Assembly (NCBI GenBank): GCA_023381355.1
Contig: JAMCUL010000009.1
Location: 1 to 35,554, forward strand
Reading direction: 5' to 3'
Length of the DNA: 35,554 nt
Source of the DNA: Thermoplasmatota archaeon
GTDB lineage: Archaea; Thermoplasmatota; Thermoplasmata; Thermoplasmatales; Thermoplasmataceae
Part shown: positions 1 through 8,440 of the stretch, in pieces
Position numbering within the stretch: the first letter of the stretch is position 1
Layout of the letters: each line of letters begins with the position of its first letter
Notes under the pieces: model-generated
The model's input: only the letters and a program-made list of their open reading frames with translations
Databases searched by the model: none
What the model was told of the DNA's origin: nothing
Translations under genes and position numbers: made by a program

Positions 1-1
1 A

Positions 2-238
2 ATAGCCCGCATACTCATAGAGACCATACATACAATGCTCAAAAAGGGCACAGAATTCATCGATCGGATCGATGCACTGACGGAGAGGAAGATGATCGCA
101 ATGAGATCAAGGGCAGTAAAACCTTCACAGATCAGCACAATAGAGGATCGCATGAATGAGCTCAGGAATGTTCAGAAGGAGAGGCAAAAGAGAAACAGCA
201 CTGAAGGAAAGATAAACAAATCGGATGCAATTACATGA
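2..238 (+). pseudogene. IS110-family transposase, C-terminal fragment
   Basis: This is the tail of an IS110-type (DEDD plus catalytic serine) transposase cut by the left edge of the window. The frame is open from base 2 and begins with IARILIETIHTML, which aligns with IARMLAETIWTML in the second IS110 copy at 4298-5414. The rest (LTERKMIAMRSRA) aligns with LTEKKIESMRMRS of that copy. The reading frame ends normally at 238, followed by the element's right end. The two copies are clearly related but diverged, so they are separate insertions rather than one recent duplication. Whether the missing upstream part is intact cannot be seen. Confidence 0.75.
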
Positions 239-246
239 CTGTCATA

Positions 247-280
247 GAACTTTTTTCATAGAAGAACTTTTTTCATAGAA
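247..280 (+). repeat. Perfect 17-bp tandem duplication at the IS110 right end
   Basis: The unit GAACTTTTTTCATAGAA occurs twice back to back (247-263 and 264-280). Its core AACTTTTTTCATAGAAG also lies at the right end of the second IS110 copy (reverse strand, 4295-4311), so this is element-end sequence that has been duplicated here. Confidence 0.8.
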
Positions 281-300
281 GGATAATAGAGGAATCATCC

Positions 301-482
301 ATTATCAAAATAGAAATTGATTCCATTGTTGTTGCATCTCATGAGATCATTACAGGAACTGGAAGGATATCAAGGAAGAAAGAACATTTTGATGGCCTTC
401 TTAAAGCAGTAAGGGAAGAGAATTCAATCATCTATGAACAGCATGTTGAAACACGCGATCTGAAGAGATATGAAGAGGTGAT

Positions 483-486
<4 letters not shown>
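301..486 (+). pseudogene. istA: IS21-family IstA transposase, C-terminal remnant
   Basis: A frame with no start codon runs from about 301 to the stop at 484-486. It encodes the end of an IstA transposase: the segment KKEHFDGLLKAVREEN followed by RDLKRYEEVI is the typical IstA C-terminus. The stop overlaps the start of the istB remnant by ATGA, the usual istA-istB coupling. Everything upstream, including the integrase catalytic core, has been replaced by the IS110 tail and its duplicated end, so IS110 probably inserted into or deleted this IS21. Confidence 0.65.
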
Positions 487-1072
<586 letters not shown>

Positions 1073-1440
1073 ATGGTATGTGTTCTGACCTGAACGCTTG
1101 TAGGCAAAGTATACCATCAATAATAGTAGTGCGCCCAAAACTAATAAATATTTCATACTAACGCAATACATACATTTGAAAATCCCGAATAAATTGTCTA
1201 TAAACATAATTAAGTTCTTGTGTACCAGCAAACAGATTTATAGAAAGCAGTTTAATTGCGTGTTCCAGGATGTACTAATAAAAATAAGATGTAACGTCAC
1301 GGCATATATTACAAAATTGATAATCGCGATATATTAATATTGACAATTGTAATACAGGAAAATAACTGGAAAATAAAAGAGATAGGTAAATATTCTCTAG
1401 AAATCAGTGAGTTAAGGTCTTGAAGAAATAATGGCGTTAT
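1073..1440. other. Gene-free A+T-rich stretch
   Basis: No convincing coding frame on either strand. The stretch joins the broken istB to the 3' end of the RDD-SpoIIM gene and contains the dispersed repeat at 1387-1418. I see no RNA gene here. Confidence 0.6.
1387..1418 (+). repeat. Dispersed 32-bp repeat, copy 1
   Basis: This segment matches 24408-24439 at 29 of 32 positions, including the perfect 18-mer AAATCAGTGAGTTAAGGT at its right end. A shorter piece (GAGTTAAGGT) recurs at 10370. It is probably a solo end of an insertion sequence or a miniature element. Confidence 0.7.
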
Positions 1441-2547
1441 TCAATATTTCATATTCAGGATTATAGTTGAATTATAATAATAAGTTTTAAGCAGAAAAGA
1501 GGTTATATATGTTTCAACGAATGCTCCGAGGAGAATCAATATGACTGAGATTAAAAATAGCTTCAGCATTTCAATGGATGTGATTACTATCTTTTTGGCA
1601 ATGTAAGTGGAATCCATGTTTGCAAAATACCCCTGAATAATACTAAAAAAGAAATCCATAATTAGAGCACCAGTTGCAATCCCAAAGCAATACCCTATAC
1701 TTTCAATAAAAAAATGCGGGGCCACACCATATAAAACAAAAGAAGGTAACGAATGAAAGGAGCCACCGATTAAAAGCGCAGATAGATAAGAATTTCCCAT
1801 TAACGTTATAACATCCAGGAATAGAAATACGATCCCTCCAAGCACATACTTATAGAGATCAATTGAGAGGTTGCCTGTAAAAATTGATCTCAACTGTGTT
1901 AATGTAGGGCTATAAACAAAATTAGAGCTTCGTGGAGGGGATGGATTTAATGGAGACAGGTTGAATATTCCTATATCGATAAGCATTATTGTAAAGGAAA
2001 TAAAATAAAGGCCTATTGAACCGTATAAAATATGTCTTGTTACCCCTGCTTTGCCATATCTTACAGTCGTCTCCCCAAAATGTTTTTCAAGTATTGTTCT
2101 AGAGTATCTCCCATTGAAGGCGAAAACACCATTTATTAACTGTATCGGAGGGATTGATTTAACCAGTGCTGATAATATATTATCCATGATAGTTTTTTTA
2201 TGTTGCCCCTCTTTTTTATCTTGAAGTTTTACCGATTTTATTCCACATATTTTTTTCCCAATACTTTTTCCAGTTACTGACTCAACAAAAAAATAGATGA
2301 TTGAAACCAGAATGTAAAAAAATAATGAATAAAATAATATCTTATCTGAATACGCTGGAAATAAGGGGCTGAGAACAAAATAATAACGGAAAAATGCAAC
2401 CAAGAAAATTGGAGTTAATTTTTCAAATACGACAATGAGAGAAGAAATACCTAAAATAACAATACAGTCAATGAGGTAAGAAATGTATCTTAGAGATAAC
2501 TCCGATACATTTAGCCTATTGTTCTCATTATCTTTGTTGACTTTCAT
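1441..2547 (-). CDS. RDD-domain and SpoIIM-like fusion membrane protein
   Basis: A 368-residue integral membrane protein of unknown transport or envelope function. The N-terminal part looks like an RDD domain: LRYISYLIDCIVI in the first helix (about residues 20-45) and TGKSIGKKICGIKSV near residues 90-105, the usual TxGKxxxGIxV signature. The second half resembles the SpoIIM/DUF95 family: GNSYLSALLIGG, then PHFFIESIGYCFGIATG, and a final helix ending LLGAFVETYITSF. About seven hydrophobic segments are visible. In bacteria, RDD and SpoIIM proteins are often neighbouring genes; here they appear fused. The 3' end of the 74-residue gene upstream overlaps this start by 20 bp, so the two are co-transcribed. 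Domain calls are by eye; the RDD part is firmer than the SpoIIM part. Confidence 0.75.
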   Translation of the reverse strand: MKVNKDNENNRLNVSELSLRYISYLIDCIVILGISSLIVVFEKLTPIFLVAFFRYYFVLSPLFPAYSDKILFYSLFFYILVSIIYFFVESVTGKSIGKKICGIKSVKLQDKKEGQHKKTIMDNILSALVKSIPPIQLINGVFAFNGRYSRTILEKHFGETTVRYGKAGVTRHILYGSIGLYFISFTIMLIDIGIFNLSPLNPSPPRSSNFVYSPTLTQLRSIFTGNLSIDLYKYVLGGIVFLFLDVITLMGNSYLSALLIGGSFHSLPSFVLYGVAPHFFIESIGYCFGIATGALIMDFFFSIIQGYFANMDSTYIAKKIVITSIEMLKLFLISVILILLGAFVETYITSFLLKTYYYNSTIILNMKY

Positions 2548-2752
2548 TTTTTCTCTTCAATTTTTCATATTTCCTCTTAAAAAACAATACCTCATATGTG
2601 AAGGCAAATATCAAGAACCATATCCCAATATAAAATATCACAAATGCCTGAACAAAATTATTTCCCTGAGCCAGAAAATAGGAGGGAAACAAAGATATAA
2701 TCGCACCAGGTACCACTTCTAAGATTACCCTTCTTTTCTTTTCAGCATCCAT
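2528..2752 (-). CDS. Small two-helix membrane protein
   Basis: A 74-residue protein of unknown function. It starts MDAEKKRRVILEV, has two hydrophobic helices (about residues 13-28 and 34-56), and ends in a lysine-rich tail. The gene overlaps the start of the RDD-SpoIIM gene by 20 bp on the same strand and is likely the first gene of a two-gene operon. The basic ends suggest both termini face the cytoplasm. The overlap and shared orientation suggest it works with the RDD-SpoIIM protein, but nothing in the sequence identifies a role. Confidence 0.65.
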   Translation of the reverse strand: MDAEKKRRVILEVVPGAIISLFPSYFLAQGNNFVQAFVIFYIGIWFLIFAFTYEVLFFKRKYEKLKRKNESQQR

Positions 2753-2896
2753 GGAAAGATCAATGCAAACATATATTTAACAGTTAGTGTTGAACTGGCA
2801 AATAGACGCCTGCGCTTAAATAATGGAACACACCCTTTAAAATTATTCAGGTATTCAAAGAGAGAAAATTGAGGGAAAGAAAACGGAAAGAAGAAA

Positions 2897-2964
2897 ATTT
2901 TTATATTGCAAAAATAAATAAGTTGAAGTAATTATGTTCGTATATAAAATCGAATTTGGGAGGG
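2897..2964 (+). promoter_or_regulatory. TATA box and ribosome binding site of signal peptidase gene
   Basis: An A+T stretch TTTTTATATT at about 2898 could be the TATA element, and GGGAGGG at 2958-2964 is a good Shine-Dalgarno sequence 11 bases before the ATG at 2976. A second TATA-like string at 2940-2950 lies too close to leave the Shine-Dalgarno in the transcript. Confidence 0.45.
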
Positions 2965-2975
2965 AATGATTCATA

Positions 2976-3959
2976 ATGAACCTTTTATCGTATATCATTG
3001 GTTCGTGTGTTTTTTTTGTATTTTTTGATGTGTTGTTTTTAGCTTGTGCAATTTCTATCCCCATAATGAAAAATATAAAGACAAGGAATAAACCTGATGA
3101 GAATAAAAACATACAAGATAACCATTTTCTCCTTGAAAGAACTATTTCTGGTTTAATTCTGATCTTAATGGTTATTGCTATTTATTTTATATTAATCACT
3201 TTTGACTCCTCTGCCATACAAGTTCGTGGGAATTTCACCAAAGCATTCTCTGGACCTTACTTTCACATTTTAATTTACCTCATTGCCTTTTTTGTATATT
3301 CCTTGTTTTCCCTGACAATTTTGCCTCTCGATCAGAGGCTGGCCGTAGGTAAAACGTTTATCTTTGCAGTGGGTCTTGCGCTGACAGCTTCCCTTGAATT
3401 TAACAATCCAGCAGCTAATTCTCCCTATATCTGGACCTATACATTTGTATCCGCTGCTGCCCTCACATCTATCCTGATACGGAGTTCAAAAATTTTAACA
3501 AATCGCAATACCAAATACAGGATAACCATGGCCTTTGGAACAAGTATGCTGCCTACCATCATGCCAGGCACATTATTAATTGTACAGAGAGACTATCCTG
3601 TAAAGAACATTAAGGAGGGTGACATAATTGAATACATTAGTTCCATGCGCTATTCCCTCAGGAGGGTAGTTCACAGGGTTGTTAAAATTAATCCTTATTC
3701 TTTAATAGTTAAGGGCGATAATAATGAAAGCCCTGATCCTGAAATATCTACCAGAAGAATCACAGGTGTGGTCATAGGAGAGATAGATAAAGTTACAAAG
3801 GAAATTCATCCTTTCAAAGACGATGTAAATTCAGACACCTTTGATACGATGATGAATAATAAAGGTGAGCTGAGCTATGGGGGAAATCTATTTATTTCTC
3901 GACTTTCGATCTTTACAGTGATTTCAATTTTGATTACAACTATCCTAGTGCTTGCATGA
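2976..3959 (+). CDS. Signal peptidase I (Sec11/S26B type) with multi-helix N-terminal extension
   Basis: A 327-residue membrane serine protease that would cleave signal peptides from exported proteins outside the membrane. The catalytic domain lies at about residues 180-285. FGTSMLPT holds the nucleophile Ser190; RRVVHRVV holds His233, which replaces the bacterial lysine as in archaeal and eukaryotic Sec11; LIVKGDNNESPDPE holds the conserved Asp248; and ITGVVIGEI closes the fold. Unlike ordinary archaeal Sec11-like peptidases (about 150-230 residues, one helix before the serine), it has about 170 extra N-terminal residues with about five hydrophobic helices, plus a C-terminal helix. It is transcribed away from the RDD-SpoIIM operon. 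The start is supported by the Shine-Dalgarno at 2958. Confidence 0.85.
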   Translation: MNLLSYIIGSCVFFVFFDVLFLACAISIPIMKNIKTRNKPDENKNIQDNHFLLERTISGLILILMVIAIYFILITFDSSAIQVRGNFTKAFSGPYFHILIYLIAFFVYSLFSLTILPLDQRLAVGKTFIFAVGLALTASLEFNNPAANSPYIWTYTFVSAAALTSILIRSSKILTNRNTKYRITMAFGTSMLPTIMPGTLLIVQRDYPVKNIKEGDIIEYISSMRYSLRRVVHRVVKINPYSLIVKGDNNESPDPEISTRRITGVVIGEIDKVTKEIHPFKDDVNSDTFDTMMNNKGELSYGGNLFISRLSIFTVISILITTILVLA

Positions 3960-3980
3960 TTAAATAACCGATATTTATAT

Positions 3981-4294
3981 ATGAGGTTGACAGGTTATAT
4001 TATTCCAAGGAAATCCAAACCCATAGTATTATCTGATGAAGACAGAGAATTAGTTGAAAAACTCCAGCGGGGCAGAAGACGGAGAAAAGGCTTGCATTTA
4101 GAGCTTCCATAATACTTGCCTGCCCATCCGGAAAGATGGTCAGGGATATTCCCTCTTATCTTCATACTATACCCAATACTGTCATGCAGTGGAGGGATCG
4201 TTATCTGGGAAACGGTATTAAAGGACTGTATGACGGGACGAGGACGGGAAAGCCAAAGAAACATCCAGCAGATCTCAAGGTTCAGATAGTGAAT
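3981..4294 (+). pseudogene. IS630-family transposase, N-terminal part, frameshifted and interrupted
   Basis: The first frame gives MRLTGYIIPRKSKPIVLSDE, the start of an IS630 helix-turn-helix region, and ends at a stop near 4110. A frameshift continues it: RASIILACPSGKMVRDI, then VMQWRDRYLGNGIKGLYDG and RTGKPKKHPADLKVQIVNLL. These are the second helix-turn-helix and the W-RF---G--GL-D--R-GRP-K block of the family. At about 4295 the sequence runs into the right end of the IS110 element. A later piece of the same gene resumes after it at 5624-5682. Confidence 0.75.
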
Positions 4295-4297
4295 CTT

Positions 4298-5414
4298 CTA
4301 TGAAAAAAGTTTATCTGACATGGAACTAATATTATGATTCTTAATGATATTTATGATATCGATTACGTACCTTGATACGTTCGGACGTATGGATCTCATG
4401 CGCATGGATTCTATTTTCTTCTCTGTCAGACTTCCTATCTCATCGTATAAAGCGATACGCTTTGATAGCATCGTCCATATGGTTTCAGCAAGCATTCTAG
4501 CTATCGCAACAATAGCACGATGCTTTCCTAACCGCCTTACGAGTTTTAGATACTTTATCACCATGTGCGCAGCGTTCACAAGCACGAATCTTAGCATTGA
4601 GGGACCATTCTTAGATATGTGACCCCTTTGATCTCTAGACCCTGATTGGGTCTGCCTCGGGACAAGAGCAGAGTACGAAGCAAGCTTTTCCTTGCTGTCG
4701 AATCTGTGAATGTTATCTATTTCTGATATTATAGCTGCTGCGGAATAAACTTTTATTCAAGGAATGGTCATGAGCAGTTTGGCCTCTTCGTTGTTGTTTG
4801 ATATCCTCCCTATTTCATCCTCAATCATCTGGCCTTCTTCTGTTCAGTTCGATTATCTTCTCGAGCATATCCGACATGACTATATTCTCAGCTGTAGTCA
4901 TTCTGGATATGGCCTCCTCGATCTTCCTCATGCGCCTCTTTCCAAATATATCGCTTTCATCTATAGCGATTACATGCATTGCAAGTATCCCATGGATCAT
5001 GTAATTTATGGCTGTTGATTCTTCGCCCAGTGATCTCCTGTACCTTACAGGTGTCTTTGGATCATCCGTTTCCCTTGAAGATATGTGCACCTCCGGAAGT
5101 TCTCCGATCCTGAGGAGCTTTGCGAGTTTGTACGATTCTTCATGATCGTTCTTCTTCACCGATCTGAATATAAGCGCAAGTTTGGATGGATCCGCAAGAT
5201 GGACTGAAAAACAGTTATCTCTGAGGATACATGCATTGTACTTTCCAGATGTTGATGTTTCCAATGCGATCTCAACTTCACATGTTCGGTACCTCTGGAT
5301 AAACTCTTTCCAGGATTCATGGCAGTTTACTATCTCATATCTTTCCTCTATCTCTCCATTTTCATTCATTTCCGTAACGTATACAGTACACGTTTATGTA
5401 CGTCCAAAACCCAT
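4298..5414 (-). pseudogene. IS110-family transposase (RNA-guided recombinase family), decayed
   Basis: The original start is probably the ATG at 5414, 10 bases after GGAGGTGAT (5433-5425). The typical N-terminal DVHK motif (catalytic Asp of the RuvC-like DEDD domain) is readable only in another frame near 5400, so at least one frameshift lies there. The frame 5369-4821 carries EMNENGEIEERYEI and VEIALETSTSGKY. A second frameshift at about 4845 leads to TEEGQMIEDEIGRIS. A TGA replaces the glycine of the conserved IPG before YSAAAIISEID, near 4760. The serine-domain block HISKNGPSMLRFVLVNAAH follows near 4580-4630, then the C-terminus to 4298. At least four lesions make it inactive. Confidence 0.8.
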
Positions 5415-5623
5415 ATAGATTCCGATCACCTCCTATCTTGGGTGAGAGTTCAGAGTCGGAGATAACTCGACAGTCTTCTATTCACCCCTGTTTCAGGGTA
5501 TTATGTCGAGGCGAAGGGTAGCCAATCTCAGATACGACCTCACAGGTCAGGACACTATCAGGCTGCCACTCCAACTCTCACGCTGGCATCGTCATGTCAA
5601 CGCGGTCAGAAAACTTTTTTCAT
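4300..5623 (-). mobile_element. IS110-family element inserted in an IS630 gene
   Basis: The element is bounded by a perfect 12-bp inverted pair: ATGAAAAAAGTT at 4300-4311 and AACTTTTTTCAT at 5612-5623. Between them lie a broken IS110 transposase gene and, upstream of it, about 200 bp of structured non-coding sequence. IS630 coding sequence flanks it on both sides (ends about 4294, resumes about 5624), so the outer limits are good to a few bases. No target duplication is evident, as expected for IS110. Confidence 0.75.
5442..5581 (-). ncRNA. Candidate IS110 bridge RNA
   Basis: The 140 bp lie just upstream of the transposase, where IS110-group elements encode their bridge RNA. Visible pairings: an enclosing 9-bp stem GTGAGAGTT (5442-5450) with AACTCTCAC (5573-5581); hairpin A with stem CTCGACA (5466-5472)/TGTCGAG (5504-5510) and apical stem CCCTG-TTT-CAGGG (5486-5498), leaving internal-loop sides 5473-5485 and 5499-5503; hairpin B with outer stem GGTAGCC (5517-5523)/GGCTGCC (5561-5567, one mismatch on the expected strand) and apical stem GACCT-CAC-AGGTC (5536-5548), leaving two 12-nt internal-loop sides. 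Two hairpins with guide-like internal loops is the bridge RNA plan. Strand is inferred from the transposase orientation. Confidence 0.6.
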
Positions 5624-5682
5624 GACATCTTAAAAGAAAAGATCCTCCACATGGGCATGCAGTTTGGAATGGTCCCTATTCT
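5624..5682 (+). pseudogene. IS630-family transposase, continuation after the IS110 insertion
   Basis: One frame reads LKRKDPPHGHAVWNGPYST, the IS630 block that follows the helix-turn-helix region (K--PPHGYAVWNG). It is the continuation of the gene interrupted at 4294 and is itself cut off at about 5682 by the next, oppositely oriented IS630 element. Confidence 0.6.
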
Positions 5683-5688
5683 ACTTCC

Positions 5689-6661
5689 CTAACTCTTTCC
5701 CATAAATGGTGGTAAGAGACGACTCGAACCCATGATTATTCTTTTCATTTTTTCAGGATCACTTTTCAGATTGTTCATTGTGAGAGTAACCTTACTCTTC
5801 AGATCATTCAGGTTAGCAGGACAGAAATTTGGAAGTTCCTGATATTTCAGGGCATTCCACACATATTCATCCGGGTTGAGTTCAGGAGAATATGCAGGAA
5901 TTCTCCCTGTAATCAATCTGTCGTTGTGTGTTTCCAGAAAATCCTTCACGATCCTGCTTCTGTGTATTGTTATATTATCCCAGAACATGTAAAGGAATCC
6001 ATGTATTTCTGAGAGAAGCTGTTCCAGGAATCTGATTGTATCATTACTATCCATGCTTCCTTCTTTAATCATGAAATATAAATTTCCGTCATGTGTTACG
6101 GGGGATGTTACTGATATACGATCCCTGTTCTCCTTCGTCTTGATTCTTGGCCTCCTGCCCTTCTGGGACCATGTCTTCCTCACATTGGGCCTTCTCTGTA
6201 CTCCCGATCCATTCTGGAACAGAATTATTGCATTCTTCTCATCTGCCTCTTTCACATATTCAGGATAATTCTTTTCAAGCCACTCCATCAGTATTCTTCT
6301 CTATAGTAAGAGCAACCTGAATCTGTGCTGAATAACCGAGATTTTTCAAAACACGCCGGATATGTGTTGTGTTGTACTCAACATCAAGTTTTTTCTCTAT
6401 GACTTCAGATATTCTCTTCAGCTTCTCATTCTGAACCTTTGTCAGTTTCCCCCTGGAACCTGGATGCTTCCTTTCATGCCAGTCTCTATTCTGTTCAAGT
6501 TTGACTGCCCAGTTTTACACTGTCCTTCGATTCACACCAAGTTTCCTTTATATTAAAGATTTCTTCACGCCTTTCTTAAGCATTTCAAAACCCTGTTTCC
6601 TTTTCCATTCCCTGACTTCTGGTTTATCACTGGACCCGTGTTTTATCATTCCTGCAGCCAT
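5689..6661 (-). pseudogene. IS630-family transposase, nonsense and frameshift mutations
   Basis: A second IS630 transposase on the minus strand. From the ATG at 6661 the frame reads MAAGMIKHGSSDKPEVREWK and continues through a helix-turn-helix region broken by two in-frame TAA codons (before RKLGVNRRTV and before NWAVKLEQN). It then gives YNTTHIRRVLKNLGYSAQ. A frameshift near 6290 leads into the DDE domain: NAIILFQNGSGVQRRP where the first catalytic Asp is expected (it reads QNGS, so that Asp looks lost), FLYMFWDNITIHRS with the second Asp, and IPAYSPELNPDEYVWNALK with the final acidic residue. The gene would encode about 320 residues if repaired. Confidence 0.8.
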
Positions 6662-6691
6662 AATTATCATATGAAAACATACTGTAAGAAT

Positions 6692-7690
6692 ATAGGGTGT
6701 CTCATATTTCAGCAACTGACGATCTTCATTATCTCCCTTGGATTCTCACCCATCCTGATGTTTGATACAAGCATCAGATTATATGCAAGGATTCTTAATC
6801 CAACTGCATTATCATAATCCCTGTTCCTCACATGCCATATATTCTCACAATGCATTATCTCCTCAAGGATGGAGAATGTTCTTTCAATCTCCCATCTCAA
6901 CGAATACAGTGATCTATGTTCATTCCTCAGATCAATACCTGTTTTCCTGTTAACTGATAATCTATCAGTTACGATGCCTCTCCTTGTGTTCGTATCTATC
7001 ACAGGAGTTGCATGTGTATTTTCAAACACATAATCATATATTTCAGACGTATCATAGGCTGAATCCGCTAGAATATATTTGAAATACCTGACTGAATCAA
7101 TTAGATCATGCGATACCATGGAATCATGGATGTTTCCCCTGGTGATCATCCATTCCATGATCATTAGGGAATCCACATCCATTGAAACATGAAATTTAAG
7201 TCCATAGGACCATCCCTTTGTTGTCTTAGACCATCCACTATCAGATCCTTATAATTATTCCAGTACTTTCTCCTCACTGCGGTGGAATACTTGCATGTGT
7301 GGATCATGAAGGAATCAATTGCTGCAATTGTTCCCATGGAATAAGTCATGGCAATGTGACTGCTTATTGCATGGATATCAAATGAACGATCTCTTCTTGA
7401 TAATGTCTGGAATGAGGGTATTTCCCTGATACCTATCATTCTCATATATTCCTCATGGTTTCTGAGGAATATACCTGAAGATCTGTATGAGATATTGAAT
7501 ATCTGCAATAGCACAAGTATCTTCAATATCTGCCTGTCAGTATACTTTCTCTTTCTTTCATCAATGGAAACCATATTGTCTATGATCTGCATAATCATTG
7601 GGATATGCTTGTCCGGCATATCCCGTAATTATGAATTTGTAGATATATTAGAAATCTGTTTGACTATTCATAAAATGTGAGACACCCTAT
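6692..7690 (-). mobile_element. IS5/IS4-type insertion sequence with terminal inverted repeats
   Basis: The ends form an 18-bp inverted repeat with one mismatch: ATAGGGTGTCTCATATTT at 6692-6709 and, on the other strand, ATAGGGTGTCTCACATTT at 7690-7673. The single transposase gene fills the element and its stop codon lies next to the left repeat. TA flanks both ends if the repeat is taken to start at GGGTGT, but no longer target duplication is clear. Confidence 0.85.
6709..7619 (-). pseudogene. IS5/IS4-type DDE transposase with one frameshift
   Basis: The N-terminal frame (7619-7164) reads MPDKHIPMIMQIIDNMV and includes the first catalytic Asp in GTIAAIDSFMIHTCKYS. The frame then slips between about 7240 and 7210: the expected GWSYGLKFHVSMDVDS block is read in the second frame, which carries ILADSAYDTSEIYDYV (second Asp) and SLRWEIERTFSILEE (the Y/R-E-K-type block with the catalytic Glu) and ends at 6709. 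Only one lesion is visible. The break could be a decay event or a programmed shift; no classic slippery heptamer plus hairpin is obvious, so decay is more likely. Confidence 0.8.
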
Positions 7691-7785
7691 CCCAATCCAT
7701 ATAATAGGCATTTCACTGGAGTATTCTACCCAAATTATTCACACAAGAGTGGGAAGAACCAAAAAGATAGATAATTAAAAAAAAG

Positions 7786-7793
7786 TTTATATA
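7786..7793 (+). promoter_or_regulatory. TATA box, leaderless promoter
   Basis: TTTATATA lies 21-28 bases before the ATG at 7814, the archaeal TATA-to-start distance for a leaderless mRNA. An A-rich run precedes it. No Shine-Dalgarno lies before the ATG. Confidence 0.6.
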
Positions 7794-7813
7794 TGTCAAT
7801 TGAAATTACTTAG

Positions 7814-8347
7814 ATGATACGAATGGAATATATAAATAAGAGCTTGGTAATCTCTTCTCTTTACGAAAGTCAAGGGAAGTTTTTATCTAGAAGGGAGAAA
7901 GTCCAAAGAAGGAAGGGCTACAGAAATGCAATCATGGCGGGTCTTGCAATGCTTTTATTGCTTTCAGTAGTTACTTCGAGCCCTGTTGGGTCTCAACTTG
8001 TATTGCCAGTTTGGGAATCTACAACATATTTTAGTTCAGCCGAAAATAGTGTTTCGGTTCAAGTCCCAGACTTTCTTTACTATTATGCAACCAACGGGCA
8101 TAACGTCGATAACGCGTTAATTGAAGCAGTTGAGCATGCAACTTTAGCAGGGCTTTTATCTGCAGCTGGAATAAGTCTTCCTGCGACGACTTTAGAGGGT
8201 TTGCTTACACAAGCACTTGCCGATGGACTTGATGCCGCTGGCATAACGGATGCTCTGGAAGGAGTTCTTCTTGGGTTACTTCCTTGGTACGAAGATTGGA
8301 TGGCTCCTGCAATAATAGCCTCTGTTGCTGCGTTTGTTGTAGCATGA
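7814..8347 (+). CDS. Small exported hydrophobic protein, function unknown
   Basis: A 177-residue protein that I cannot assign to a family. Residues 1-38 are basic (SRREKVQRRKGYR). A strong hydrophobic helix follows at about 39-53 (AIMAGLAMLLLLSVV) and then TSSPVGSQ, a possible signal-peptide cleavage region. The predicted outside part has aromatic residues (VPDFLYYYATNG) and then a long Ala/Leu/Gly-rich stretch with two similar modules (LAGLLSAAGISLP, LEGVLLGLLPWYED), ending in a helix APAIIASVAAFVVA. It contains no cysteine. Such composition suggests a membrane-active or pore-forming secreted peptide, but that is only an inference. It lies between two insertion sequences and may be cargo. 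Confidence 0.65.
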   Translation: MIRMEYINKSLVISSLYESQGKFLSRREKVQRRKGYRNAIMAGLAMLLLLSVVTSSPVGSQLVLPVWESTTYFSSAENSVSVQVPDFLYYYATNGHNVDNALIEAVEHATLAGLLSAAGISLPATTLEGLLTQALADGLDAAGITDALEGVLLGLLPWYEDWMAPAIIASVAAFVVA

Positions 8348-8440
8348 TTTAATTATCAAAAACATTTTTTTATATATGAATTTATATTTATCATGTGATG
8401 CGGGTTTCTTCAAATTTAAATTAGCCTTTTTGGAAATTTA

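Noticed and set aside
1073-1440. Search for a tRNA or other RNA gene in the A+T-rich gap
   Set aside because: No T-loop-like sequence or cloverleaf pairing was found; only the dispersed repeat stands out.
3995-4264. An 89-codon minus-strand frame
   Set aside because: It is antisense to the IS630 transposase remnant, whose plus-strand frames match the family clearly.
7164-7240. Programmed frameshift in the IS5-like transposase
   Set aside because: The two halves do need a frame change, but no slippery heptamer with a downstream structure is evident, so a decay mutation is the simpler reading.
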